Shown: piece by piece, positions 6,323 to 14,585 of the stretch
Layout of the letters: each line of letters begins with the position of its first letter
How positions within the stretch are numbered: the stretch's first letter is position 1
NCBI GenBank assembly: GCA_018712125.1
Contig: DVHM01000061.1
Span: 1 to 23,396 of the forward strand
Direction: 5' to 3'
From: Pullilachnospira_A gallistercoris
Lineage (GTDB): Bacteria; Bacillota; Clostridia; Lachnospirales; Lachnospiraceae
Length of the DNA: 23,396 nt
Translations under genes and position numbers: made by a program
The notes under the pieces: generated by a model
The model's database searches: none
Told to the model about the DNA's origin: nothing
The model's input: the letters and a program-made list of their open reading frames with translations, nothing else

Positions 6323-8704
6323 ATGGGAATTCGCATTGCGTTAGCAGGTAACCCGAACTGCGGGAAGACGACACTGTTCAACGCGCTGACCGGTTCCAAT
6401 CAGTTTGTGGGAAACTGGCCGGGTGTTACGGTGGAGAAAAAGGAGGGAAAACTGAAGGTTGACCGTGAGGTGACAGTTACGGATCTTCCGGGAATTTATT
6501 CTCTGTCTCCCTATACACTGGAGGAAGTGGTTGCGAGAAATTATCTGATTGATGAGAAGCCGGACGCGATTTTGAATATTGTGGACGGAACCAACCTGGA
6601 GAGAAACCTCTATCTGACGACGCAGCTGATTGAGCTGGGCATTCCGATGGTGGTCGCCGTCAACATGATGGATATTGTCCGCAAGAACGGCGATAAGATC
6701 AATACAAAGAAGTTATCCGAGGAACTTGGCGTAGAAGTCTGCGAGATCTCGGCGCTGAAGGGAACCGGGGTAAACGAGGCCGCGAACAAAGTGATGGAGG
6801 CCGCCCGGACAGGGAAGGCCATTCGCCCCCGTCATCAGTTTTCGGGGAGCGTGGAACATGCCCTGGCCCATATCGAGGAGCTGGTGCTTCACGATATGGA
6901 TGAGACGGTTCAGAAGTGGTACGCCATCAAGCTTTTCGAGCGGGATGAGAAAATTATCGAGAAACTGCACCTCTCCAAAGAGATGGTGGACCACATTGAA
7001 AAGGACATCAAATCCTGCGAGGAGGAGATGGACGACGACGCGGAGAGCATCATTACCGGAGAGCGGTACGATTACATAGGCTCCATCATCGGCTCCTGTC
7101 TGAAGAAGAACAGCAAAGGGAAACTGACGACTTCCGATAAGATTGACAAGATTGTGACAAACCGTATCCTGGCGCTGCCGATTTTCGCGCTGGTTATGGT
7201 CATCGTATATTATGTGTCCGTCACTACCGTCGGCACCTGGGCCACTGATTGGGCCAATGACGGCGTGTTTGGCGACGGTTGGCATCTGTTTGCCATTGGC
7301 TCTGCGGACTACAACGCGGACGCCGAGGAGTACGGCGACGCCGCGCTGATTGTGGACGGATATGATGTGTATGTGGAGGAGAACGGAGAGCCGGAGGACG
7401 GCACCTTTACCTATGACGTGGAGGATGAGGAGACGCTGGAGGTAACGCAGGAGACCGTTGACATGGCGGACCTTGCGGAGGCTCAGGCGGTGCTGGATTC
7501 CTACGGCGAGGAGCCGGATCCGGCGGACTACGGTATCTGGGTTCCCGGTATTCCGGTGCTGGTGGGCAATCTGCTGGATTCCATCGGATGTGCTGACTGG
7601 CTGTCCGGCCTGATCCTTGACGGTATTGTGGCCGGTGTCGGCGCGGTGCTGGGATTTGTGCCTCAGATTCTTGTGCTGTTTATCTTCCTGGCATTCCTGG
7701 AGGGCTGCGGTTACATGGCCCGTGTGGCGTTCATCATGGACCGTATCTTCCGTAAATTCGGCCTTTCCGGAAAGTCCTTTATCCCGATGCTGATCGGAAC
7801 CGGATGCGGCGTGCCGGGTATCATGGCATCCCGTACCATTGAAAACGAGAGAGACCGCCGCATGACGATTATGACGACGACCTTTATCCCCTGCGGAGCG
7901 AAGATGCCCTTTATCGCGATGATCGCCGGAGCGATCTTCGGCGGGGCGCCCTGGGTTGCGCCGCTGGCATATTTTGTTGGTGTCGCTGCGATCATCTGCT
8001 CGGGAATTATCCTGAAGAAGACGAAAATGTTCTCCGGAGACCCGGCTCCCTTCGTTATGGAGCTGCCTGCGTACCATATGCCCACTGTCGGCAGTGTCCT
8101 GCGGAGCATGTGGGAGCGTGGATGGTCCTTTATCCGCAGAGCGGGAACGATCATCCTTCTGTCGACAATCGTTATCTGGTTTACCACATACTTCGGTTTT
8201 GTGGACGGACAGTTCCGTATGCTGGCTGAGGAGGAGATCGGAAGCAGCATCCTGGCTGTGATCGGAAACGCGGTGGCATGGATCTTTATCCCGCTGGGAT
8301 GGGGAGACTGGCAGGCGGCAGTGGCATCTGTTACCGGACTGGTGGCAAAGGAAAATATTGTCGCCACCCTGGGCGTCATCTACGGTGGAACCGGGGATGT
8401 ATACGGAACCATGCAGGCGGCCTTCACATCGGCAAGCGGCATGTCCTTCCTGATTTTCAACCTGCTGTGCGCCCCCTGCTTCGCGGCGATCGGAGCCATC
8501 AAGCGGGAGATGAACAACGCCAAGTGGACCTGGTTTGCCATCGGCTATCAGTGTGGATTGGCCTACATCGTAGCGCTGTGCGTATACCAGATCGGAACTA
8601 CGATTCTGGGAGGCGGATTTGGCCTGGGAACCGTTGTGGCGGTTGTACTGATTATCGACTTCATCTACATGTTGGTGCGCAAAGATAAATATAAGAATGC
8701 GTAA
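6323..8704 (+). CDS. feoB: Ferrous iron transport protein B, GTP-dependent permease
   Basis: This 793-residue transporter imports Fe2+ across the cytoplasmic membrane. The N-terminal G domain shows G1 GNPNCGKTT (9-17), the G2 switch at GVTVEKKEG, G3 DLPG (54-57), G4 NMMD (114-117) and G5 SALKGTG (143-149), followed by a helical GDI-like region. The membrane part has the two gate repeats with conserved cysteines: GYMARVAFIMDR, IGTGCGVPGIMASRT with IPCGAKMPF, and later NLLCAPCFAAIGAIKREM. Between the first membrane helix (about 282-310) and the second there is an unusual, strongly acidic insertion of about 90 residues (about 312-402), predicted to lie outside the cell. The gene starts one base after the second feoA and is followed by a Cys-rich peptide gene. 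Regulation is probably by iron through the half-site array upstream of the operon. Confidence 0.97.
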   Translation: MGIRIALAGNPNCGKTTLFNALTGSNQFVGNWPGVTVEKKEGKLKVDREVTVTDLPGIYSLSPYTLEEVVARNYLIDEKPDAILNIVDGTNLERNLYLTTQLIELGIPMVVAVNMMDIVRKNGDKINTKKLSEELGVEVCEISALKGTGVNEAANKVMEAARTGKAIRPRHQFSGSVEHALAHIEELVLHDMDETVQKWYAIKLFERDEKIIEKLHLSKEMVDHIEKDIKSCEEEMDDDAESIITGERYDYIGSIIGSCLKKNSKGKLTTSDKIDKIVTNRILALPIFALVMVIVYYVSVTTVGTWATDWANDGVFGDGWHLFAIGSADYNADAEEYGDAALIVDGYDVYVEENGEPEDGTFTYDVEDEETLEVTQETVDMADLAEAQAVLDSYGEEPDPADYGIWVPGIPVLVGNLLDSIGCADWLSGLILDGIVAGVGAVLGFVPQILVLFIFLAFLEGCGYMARVAFIMDRIFRKFGLSGKSFIPMLIGTGCGVPGIMASRTIENERDRRMTIMTTTFIPCGAKMPFIAMIAGAIFGGAPWVAPLAYFVGVAAIICSGIILKKTKMFSGDPAPFVMELPAYHMPTVGSVLRSMWERGWSFIRRAGTIILLSTIVIWFTTYFGFVDGQFRMLAEEEIGSSILAVIGNAVAWIFIPLGWGDWQAAVASVTGLVAKENIVATLGVIYGGTGDVYGTMQAAFTSASGMSFLIFNLLCAPCFAAIGAIKREMNNAKWTWFAIGYQCGLAYIVALCVYQIGTTILGGGFGLGTVVAVVLIIDFIYMLVRKDKYKNA

Positions 8705-8729
8705 TGTGTAATATAGAGAGGTAAGTGAA

Positions 8730-8876
8730 ATGGGAACAGCGATTGTACTTGTGCTGCTGGTTGCGGCGATTATCGGAATTGTACACAGCCTGACAAAGGA
8801 CAGAAAGAAGCCCGGTGGGGGCTGCAGCGGCTGCGGCGGTGGCTGCGCCGGCTGTTCCGGCCACTGCGCCCACTGA
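8730..8876 (+). CDS. FeoB-associated Cys-rich membrane protein
   Basis: This is a 48-residue peptide. Residues 2-18 (GTAIVLVLLVAAIIGIV) form one transmembrane helix, a basic stretch TKDRKK follows, and the tail GGGCSGCGGGCAGCSGHCAH carries five cysteines and two histidines in a glycine background, a plausible metal-binding tail on the cytoplasmic side. It belongs to the small FeoB-associated Cys-rich family that follows feoB in many Firmicutes; the role is thought to be helping iron handling at FeoB but is not settled. GAGAGG lies 8 bases before ATG 8730, and the gene sits 25 bases after the feoB stop with no terminator, so it is the last gene of the operon. It is easily missed because it is short. 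Confidence 0.93.
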   Translation: MGTAIVLVLLVAAIIGIVHSLTKDRKKPGGGCSGCGGGCAGCSGHCAH

Positions 8877-8888
8877 ACAGACGTCCAT

Positions 8889-8943
8889 AACGGTATGAAT
8901 CAAAAATCGTATGCCAGCGATACTCCCAAATGTTCGTACCGTT
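8889..8943. repeat. Imperfect inverted repeat at the 3' end of the feo operon
   Basis: AACGGTATGAA (8889-8899) can pair with TTCGTACCGTT (8933-8943) over 11 positions, one of them G-U. A smaller GTAT/ATAC pair lies in the loop. There is no T-run after it; the real terminator follows at 8980. It may be a 3' untranslated RNA structure or an old palindromic repeat. Confidence 0.45.
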
Positions 8944-8979
8944 TGGAATATACTCCTTTACTTTTTCTAGTAATAAGAA

Positions 8980-9022
8980 CATATCCCCCGTGTCGGAAAC
9001 GGCACGGGGGATATGCTTTTTT
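8980..9022 (+). terminator. Rho-independent terminator of the feo operon
   Basis: CATATCCCCCGTG (8980-8992) and CACGGGGGATATG (9003-9015) form a perfect 13-bp stem with a 10-base loop, followed by a T-run at 9017-9022. The left arm opens the AT-rich side symmetrically, but an A-run is absent, so plus-strand use is favoured. Confidence 0.95.
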
Positions 9023-9098
9023 GGAAGCGGGAGACATTTCTGCTTTCTTATGGGGAAAATAGTGTATAATAAAGAAAAGGAAACCGGAGGCTCTGTTT

Positions 9099-10226
9099 AT
9101 GACAGACAAAAAGATAAAATTTTCCATCGTATTGCCTGCATATAATGTGGAACAATATATAATAGAAGCTCTGGAGTGTCTCGGCGGCCAGGATTATCCG
9201 GAGTATGAGGTTATCGTGGTGGACGACTGTGCCACGGACGCTACAGGGGAACTGGCGGAGCAGTTTGCGGCGGAGAGCGGCGGCGGGAAATTTTCTGTGA
9301 TTCATCGGCCGCAGAATCGAGGCGTTTCCGAGGCCAGAAATTCAGGGATGGATGCTGCCACGGGGGAGTATATTCTGTTTCTGGATCCGGATGATTACTA
9401 CGAGCCAACACTGCTGTCCACACTGTATGCTGTCCTTCAGGAGAAGCAGAGGGATATTGTGCTCTTCGGCTACACGGAGGATTATCTGGACGCTGACGGC
9501 AAGATGAGTTACCGGGTAACAAAGAGCCTTCCTGGAGCAGATTTTTGCGGACTGTGTGAGTCTTTGGACGAGGGCGGGGATAATGGCGCGGGAAAGAAGG
9601 ATTTTGCGGATTGTATTGTCCGGCTGGAGCGGGAGACCATGTACGGGTATCCATGGAATAAGGCGTATCGCCTGGATTATCTGAGGGATCATGGGATTCG
9701 ATTCCCGAAAATTACGCATATTGAGGATATTATGTTTAATATCGCCGCTTTTGAAGAGATCGCGTCCTTTGCGCTTTTGCCGGAGGTGCTTTATCACTAC
9801 CGCAATCAGGGGCAGGTAAGATTGACCGGGAAATATCTTGCGGATTATCTGGAACTGCAGAAGACGAGGATCCGGGCATTTCTGGAACAGCAGTGCCGGT
9901 GGCGGGAGGAAAAAATCGAGGAATTAGATCAAAGCGTTTTAGAGGCCATGGCAGGTTTTTACTTTCGCTCCCTGCAGTCGGCGATTGTGCGGTCGATTTC
10001 CCACGGGGATGGCCGACGGGAAATTTTTGACTGGCTGGAACAGGAAATGGAGGATCCATTGTATGGGCTTTTGAAAGACCATCTGACTGGCGGAAAGGCG
10101 GTAAAAATTCTCTATGAACCTTTGGCGAGGGGGCGCCTTGTGACAGCATATCTGGCGGCCAGATTAATCGGGGTTGTCCAGCGTTTTTTTCCGGGGGTTT
10201 ACGCGAGATTGAAGCAGAACCGTTGA
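9099..10226 (+). CDS. Glycosyltransferase family 2 protein
   Basis: This 375-residue GT-A fold enzyme transfers a sugar from a nucleotide donor to a growing surface glycan. The N-terminal catalytic domain shows FSIVLPAYNVEQYI (8-21), VIVVDDCATDATGE (38-51, with the nucleotide-binding Asp pair), NRGVSEARNSGMDAATGEYILFLDPDD (73-99, containing the metal-binding DPDD) and EDIMFN near residue 211, typical of the EpsJ/WaaV-like GT2 subfamily. The C-terminal half is helical with basic residues and ends in a hydrophobic-basic segment that could lie on the membrane. The ribosome site CGGAGG is 8 bases before ATG 9099, and a TATAAT at 9065-9070 gives a -10 box without a good -35. It is the first of three transferase genes. 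Donor and acceptor cannot be told. Confidence 0.9.
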   Translation: MTDKKIKFSIVLPAYNVEQYIIEALECLGGQDYPEYEVIVVDDCATDATGELAEQFAAESGGGKFSVIHRPQNRGVSEARNSGMDAATGEYILFLDPDDYYEPTLLSTLYAVLQEKQRDIVLFGYTEDYLDADGKMSYRVTKSLPGADFCGLCESLDEGGDNGAGKKDFADCIVRLERETMYGYPWNKAYRLDYLRDHGIRFPKITHIEDIMFNIAAFEEIASFALLPEVLYHYRNQGQVRLTGKYLADYLELQKTRIRAFLEQQCRWREEKIEELDQSVLEAMAGFYFRSLQSAIVRSISHGDGRREIFDWLEQEMEDPLYGLLKDHLTGGKAVKILYEPLARGRLVTAYLAARLIGVVQRFFPGVYARLKQNR

Positions 10227-10297
10227 CTATGGAAAATGAAGATTCTGTGATAAATTGATGAAAAATTTGGAAACTGGGTTTCTTATCCGATATTTTG

Positions 10298-10306
10298 TGC
10301 TATATT
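10298..10306 (+). promoter_or_regulatory. Probable extended -10 promoter before the DUF4422 gene
   Basis: TGCTATATT (TG-N-TATATT) lies 30 bases before the start at 10337. The -35 region is poor, as is common for extended -10 promoters. It may allow separate expression of the last two transferase genes. Confidence 0.45.
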
Positions 10307-10336
10307 ATCAGATAGAATACAGACAGGAGAATACAC

Positions 10337-11152
10337 ATGGACTGTAAGATTATAGTGGCGATGCACAAGAGCTGTGAAGTTCCCGTGGATCCCATGTACT
10401 TTCCTCTTCAGGTGGGAGCCGCTGGCAAGGATGTGCTGATTCCGCTGAATCGGAAGGAGCCGGTAGCCAGGGATGATACCGGGGAAAATATATCAGAAAA
10501 GAATCCCTCCTATTGTGAACTTACCGGGTTGTACTGGGCCTGGAAGAATCTGCAGGCGGAGGTTATCGGGCTTGTGCACTATCGGAGATATTTTGAACGG
10601 CAGGATTTCTCGGACGGTTTGTACCATCTGCCCATCGATGACATCCTCTCGGAAGCGGAGGCGGAGGAACTGATGGAGCGGTATGATATCGTTGTGCCAA
10701 AGAGGCAGAAATACTATATTGAGACACTGTACTCCCACTATGCCCACACCCATTACCGGGAGCATCTGGATGTGACCAGGGAGATCATCCGGGAGCAGTG
10801 CCCCCAGTATCTGGATTCCTGTGACCGGATTTACAGGCAGCGGTACGGTCATATGTTTAACATGTTTCTGATGCGCAGGGAACTGGTGGACAAGTACTGC
10901 CGATGGCTCTTCCCAATTCTGGAGGAGCTGGAGCGACGGATCGGCGGCGAGAATCTGTCCGCCTTCCAAGGGAGGCTCTACGGCCGGGTCAGTGAGATTC
11001 TCTTTAATGTTTGGCTGGAGGAGGAGAAAAAGCAGGGCAAGACGGTCTTTGAGGTGGCCTGCATTTATATCGACAAGATCAACTGGCGCAGAAAGATCAT
11101 CTCTTTTCTCCGGGCAAAATTCCTGGGAAAGAAGTATGAGAGGAGTTTTTAG
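10337..11152 (+). CDS. DUF4422-domain putative glycosyltransferase
   Basis: This 271-residue cytoplasmic protein has the features of the DUF4422 family found in capsule and exopolysaccharide clusters: the opening strand KIIVAMHKSCEVP (4-16), a PLQVGAAG stretch, NISEKNPSYCELTGLYWAWKN (50-70), the VIGLVHYRRYF block (75-85), YDIVVPKRQKYY and the GHMFNMFLMRRE segment. The family is treated as putative transferases of galactofuranose or similar sugars because of its context; the reaction is not certain. AGGAG (10325-10329) lies 7 bases before ATG 10337. The stop at 11150-11152 touches the next ATG, so it is tightly coupled to the following GT2 gene. Confidence 0.88.
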   Translation: MDCKIIVAMHKSCEVPVDPMYFPLQVGAAGKDVLIPLNRKEPVARDDTGENISEKNPSYCELTGLYWAWKNLQAEVIGLVHYRRYFERQDFSDGLYHLPIDDILSEAEAEELMERYDIVVPKRQKYYIETLYSHYAHTHYREHLDVTREIIREQCPQYLDSCDRIYRQRYGHMFNMFLMRRELVDKYCRWLFPILEELERRIGGENLSAFQGRLYGRVSEILFNVWLEEEKKQGKTVFEVACIYIDKINWRRKIISFLRAKFLGKKYERSF

Positions 11153-12040
11153 ATGAAGGTCAGTGTGATTACTCCCTACTATCAGGGGAGAGAATATCTG
11201 GACCGCTACTGCGGGATGATGGAGCAGAACAGGAGCCGGCTGGAGCCCGGCGACGAGCTGGAAGTGCTTCTGATCAATGACAGCCCCTGGGAGAAGGTGG
11301 TTCTTCCCGGGGGCGAACGTTTTTCCTGGATCCGAATTCTGGAAAATGAGAAAAACCGGGGCATACACGCCTCCCGGGTGGCAGGACTTTCCTGCGCGCT
11401 CGGAGAGTCCGTTCTGTTTCTGGATCAGGACGATGAGCTGGCGCCGGAGGCCATCCGCCGCATGATCGGGGAGGCGAAGTCCCATCCTGGCAGCGTCATC
11501 GTCTCCAATGCGGTGCTGGAACAGGAAAAGACAAAAGAGCTGTGGTACCGGACGCCTTATCACAAGAGACAGATCGGCAATCTGAAGACCTACCTTACCG
11601 TGGGAATTCAGATTATTTCCCCGGGACAGTGCCTGATCCCGAAGGAGAGCGTGCCGGAACTGTGGACCCGGAGAATCTGCCAAAAGAACGGCGCCGACGA
11701 CTATCTCCTCTGGCTGCTGCTGCTGCAGGAGAAGGTGCCCTTCGTCTTTCTGGACGCGCCGCTGTACATACATAAGTATACGGCGAAAAACCTGTCCGCG
11801 GACACGAAGGTAACGGACGCCTCCGCCTACGAGTTTCTGGATATGCTGAAGGAGGAGCAGGCCATGCCGGAAAAAAGCATCCGCACACTGAGGCGGATGC
11901 TTCGGTATAAAGATGCCTTTCGCAATGGTTCCGGCGCCGGGAAACTGCGGGAGAGCCTGAAAAACCCGGACCTTTTCGCGGCAAATGTGATTTTCAAGCT
12001 CCGCTCCCGGACACCCTACGGGTTTAATCGGGGATGCTAG
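11153..12040 (+). CDS. Glycosyltransferase family 2 protein, second copy
   Basis: This 295-residue GT-A fold transferase shows MKVSVITPYYQGREYL at the N-terminus, VLLINDSPW (38-46, nucleotide-binding Asp), NRGIHASRVAGLSCALGESVLFLDQDDE (68-95, with the DQDD metal site) and NGADDYLLWLLLL near residue 182 as the usual acceptor-side ED-like motif. It lacks a membrane anchor. The ATG follows the DUF4422 stop without a gap, and GAGAGGAG lies inside the end of that gene. Only about 30% of the protein is catalytic core; the C-terminal helices may bind partner enzymes or lipid. The three-gene set has no polymerase, flippase or sugar-nucleotide gene here, so it probably adds side groups to a glycan made elsewhere. 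Confidence 0.9.
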   Translation: MKVSVITPYYQGREYLDRYCGMMEQNRSRLEPGDELEVLLINDSPWEKVVLPGGERFSWIRILENEKNRGIHASRVAGLSCALGESVLFLDQDDELAPEAIRRMIGEAKSHPGSVIVSNAVLEQEKTKELWYRTPYHKRQIGNLKTYLTVGIQIISPGQCLIPKESVPELWTRRICQKNGADDYLLWLLLLQEKVPFVFLDAPLYIHKYTAKNLSADTKVTDASAYEFLDMLKEEQAMPEKSIRTLRRMLRYKDAFRNGSGAGKLRESLKNPDLFAANVIFKLRSRTPYGFNRGC

Positions 12041-12072
12041 ATAGGCGCCGTAAAGAACGAGGGAAAATTTGT

Positions 12073-12101
12073 TTGACAGAACAATATGGAGGGAATAAAG
12101 T
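12073..12101 (+). promoter_or_regulatory. Promoter of the GH3 gene
   Basis: TTGACA (12073-12078) and TAAAGT (12096-12101) are 17 bases apart and end about 40 bases before the chosen start. The -35 box is perfect, the -10 box weak, which fits a regulated promoter. Confidence 0.55.
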
Positions 12102-12141
12102 AGAAGTAAATGATAAAATGAAGGTAAAAGGGAGGTTTACA

Positions 12142-14556
12142 ATGGACAGAGAGAGATATCGCAGACAGGCTGAGGAACTGGTGGCGAAGATGACCGTGGA
12201 GGAGGCGGCATCGCAGCTTCTGCATCACGCGCCGGCCATCGAGCGGCTGGGTGTGCCGGAGTACAACTGGTGGAACGAGGCGCTCCACGGTGTGGGCCGG
12301 GCGGGGATTGCCACCGTGTTTCCACAGGCCATCGGCATGGCGGCGGCCTTTGATCCGGATTTTCTGAAGCGGGAGGCGGAGATCATCGCCGAGGAGGCCA
12401 GGGCGAAGTACAACGCGGCCCAGGAAGCGGGAGACAGGGATATTTATAAGGGACTGACCTACTGGTCCCCCAATATCAACATTTTCCGTGATCCCCGGTG
12501 GGGAAGGGGCCATGAGACCTACGGGGAGGATCCGACGCTGACCGGCAAGCTGGGAAACGCCTTCATCGAGGGGCTGCAGGGAGACGGGGAGTATCTGAAG
12601 ATCGCGGCCTGCGCCAAGCATTTTGCCGTACACTCCGGGCCGGAGGCTCTGCGCCACGAATTTAACGCTGTGGTGAGCGAGAAAGATCTGTGGGAGACCT
12701 ATCTGCCGGCCTTTGAGACCGCGGTAAAGGACGCGGACGTGGAGTCGGTTATGGGCGCCTACAACCGCACCAACGGGGAACCCTGCTGCGGAAGCAAGCG
12801 GCTTCTGGTGGATATCCTCCGGGGCGAGTGGGGATTTCAGGGGCATGTGGTCTCCGACTGCTGGGCGGTACGGGATTTCCATGAGACCCACAAATACACG
12901 GCCCGGCCGGAGGAATCCGCGTCCCTGGCGGTGCGGATGGGATGCGATTTGAACTGCGGCTGCACCTATGAGCGCCTGCTGACCGGACTGGAGAAGGGGC
13001 TGATTACCGAGGAGGAGATCCGCCGCTCTGCAGTGCGGCTCTTTACCACACGATACGCTCTGGGGATGTTCGACGAGGACTGCCCCTACAATGAGATTCC
13101 CTACCGGGTGGTGGCGCAGCCGGAGAACAAGAAGGCGGCCCTTACCGCGGCGGAGGAGTCCATGGTGCTGCTGAAAAATGACGGCATTCTCCCGCTGAAG
13201 GAGGAGAGCCTGGAGTCCATCGGCGTGATCGGACCCAACGCGTACAGTCAGGCGGCTCTCTATGGCAACTATCACGGGGATTCCGACGAGTACATAACCA
13301 ATCTGGATGGCATCCGCCGGGCGGTGGGAGATAAGATCCGCATTTTCTACAGCCAGGGCTGCCACCTCTATATCGCGGCGGACGATCCTTTGTGCCGGCC
13401 GGGAAGACTTCTGGGCGAGGCGGAGGCCGTGGTAAAGAATTCGGATGTGGTCATTCTGTGCGTGGGTCTGGATGAGCGCATGGAGGGCGAGCAGGGGGAC
13501 GAGGGCAACGCCTTTGCCTCCGGCGACAAGGAGAACCTGCTGCTGCCGGAGACGCAGCAGATTCTGATCGAGCGCGTCATCGCCCTGGGCAAACCGGTGG
13601 TGCTGGTCATCAACAGCGGAAGCGCTCTGGATTTGAGCGCCTACGAGCACAAGGTTTCCGCCATTATTCAGGCATGGTATTCCGGGGAGCGGGGTGGAGA
13701 AGCGCTGGCCAACATCCTCTTCGGAAAGACCAATCCCTCCGGAAAGCTGCCGGTTACCTTCTACTATAACGGACAGCCCATGCCGGAGTTTACCGAGTAT
13801 CATATGGCAAACCGGACCTACAGGTTCGTGGAGGCGGCGCCCTGGTATCCCTTTGGATACGGCTTGACTTACAGCCGGTTCCACTATGAGAATTTCTCGG
13901 CGGCAGCAGTCGAGGGCGGCATCGATGTGCGGGTGGAAGTGGAGAACGGCAGCAGCAGAGGCGGCGATGAGATCGTGGAGTTCTATGTGCGCTATGAGGG
14001 GGATGCCTTTGAGAAGCCGCATCACAAGCTGGTGGGCTTCAAGCGCGGGAATGTGCCGGGCCACGAGATCGCCGAGTTCCACTATCACATTCCGGAAAAG
14101 GCGCTGATGAGCGTTATGGAAAACGGGAAATCGGTGCTTCTGGATGGTGCCTACACCCTCTTTGCGGGAGGCTGTCAGCCCGACGAACGCAGTGTGGAAC
14201 TGACCGGGGAGGCGCCGCTGGCCATCGCCTTTACCGTTGCCGATGGAAAAATTCAGATCGGGAAGGAGGCCGAGTGCGCGCCCTATGTGTACCCGGACCA
14301 GGGAGATTACGCGGCCCATATCACGAAACGGAAGAAATTCAGCCTTGACACGCCTTTCTCCATGCTCTACGACAACCCGGTTTCCCGGGCGGTGCTGATG
14401 GAGACGATGCCAATGATTTTCAGCGAGCAGAATCCCTATGCCGATATGATGAAGGGCATGAACATGAGCATTCGGGATATGATGTCCCGGGCGCCGGGCA
14501 TGTTCCCCCAGGAGTTGATGGGAGAGCTGGAGCGACGCCTGGAAGAGCTGGACTAG
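12142..14556 (+). CDS. Glycoside hydrolase family 3 beta-glucosidase/beta-xylosidase
   Basis: This 804-residue retaining glycosidase lacks a signal peptide, so it acts on imported oligosaccharides. The N-terminal (beta/alpha) domain includes EYNWWNEALHGVGRAG (40-55), FRDPRWGRGHETYGEDP (115-131), CAKHFAVHSGPE (157-168) and the nucleophile Asp 239 in HVVSDCWAV. The second domain opens with EESMVLLKNDGILPLK and ends at AWYSGERGGEALANILFGKTNPSGKLPVTF; a fibronectin-III-like domain follows (PFGYGLTYSRFHY onward). EYNWWNEALHG is typical of xylosidase/glucosidase subgroups, but the substrate is uncertain. The last ~70 residues after the fibronectin domain are a Met-rich helical extension. The frame is open from 12034, but ATG 12142 has GGGAGG six bases upstream and lies downstream of the promoter at 12073-12101, so it is preferred. 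It converges with the MFS gene. Confidence 0.95.
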   Translation: MDRERYRRQAEELVAKMTVEEAASQLLHHAPAIERLGVPEYNWWNEALHGVGRAGIATVFPQAIGMAAAFDPDFLKREAEIIAEEARAKYNAAQEAGDRDIYKGLTYWSPNINIFRDPRWGRGHETYGEDPTLTGKLGNAFIEGLQGDGEYLKIAACAKHFAVHSGPEALRHEFNAVVSEKDLWETYLPAFETAVKDADVESVMGAYNRTNGEPCCGSKRLLVDILRGEWGFQGHVVSDCWAVRDFHETHKYTARPEESASLAVRMGCDLNCGCTYERLLTGLEKGLITEEEIRRSAVRLFTTRYALGMFDEDCPYNEIPYRVVAQPENKKAALTAAEESMVLLKNDGILPLKEESLESIGVIGPNAYSQAALYGNYHGDSDEYITNLDGIRRAVGDKIRIFYSQGCHLYIAADDPLCRPGRLLGEAEAVVKNSDVVILCVGLDERMEGEQGDEGNAFASGDKENLLLPETQQILIERVIALGKPVVLVINSGSALDLSAYEHKVSAIIQAWYSGERGGEALANILFGKTNPSGKLPVTFYYNGQPMPEFTEYHMANRTYRFVEAAPWYPFGYGLTYSRFHYENFSAAAVEGGIDVRVEVENGSSRGGDEIVEFYVRYEGDAFEKPHHKLVGFKRGNVPGHEIAEFHYHIPEKALMSVMENGKSVLLDGAYTLFAGGCQPDERSVELTGEAPLAIAFTVADGKIQIGKEAECAPYVYPDQGDYAAHITKRKKFSLDTPFSMLYDNPVSRAVLMETMPMIFSEQNPYADMMKGMNMSIRDMMSRAPGMFPQELMGELERRLEELD

Positions 14557-14585
14557 AAACGTCTGTATGATCATATAATCGAAAG

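Noticed and set aside
12034..12141. Start of the GH3 gene at 12034, overlapping the previous gene
   Set aside because: The first 36 codons include the promoter and are not similar to GH3 proteins; ATG 12142 has a GGGAGG site.
12037..14574. A minus-strand open frame of 845 codons opposite the GH3 gene
   Set aside because: It mirrors the GH3 gene exactly; antisense openness follows from the codon use of the GC-rich sense gene. No family similarity is visible.
14557..14585. A terminator between the convergent GH3 and MFS genes
   Set aside because: The 29-base gap shows no stem followed by a T-run on either strand.
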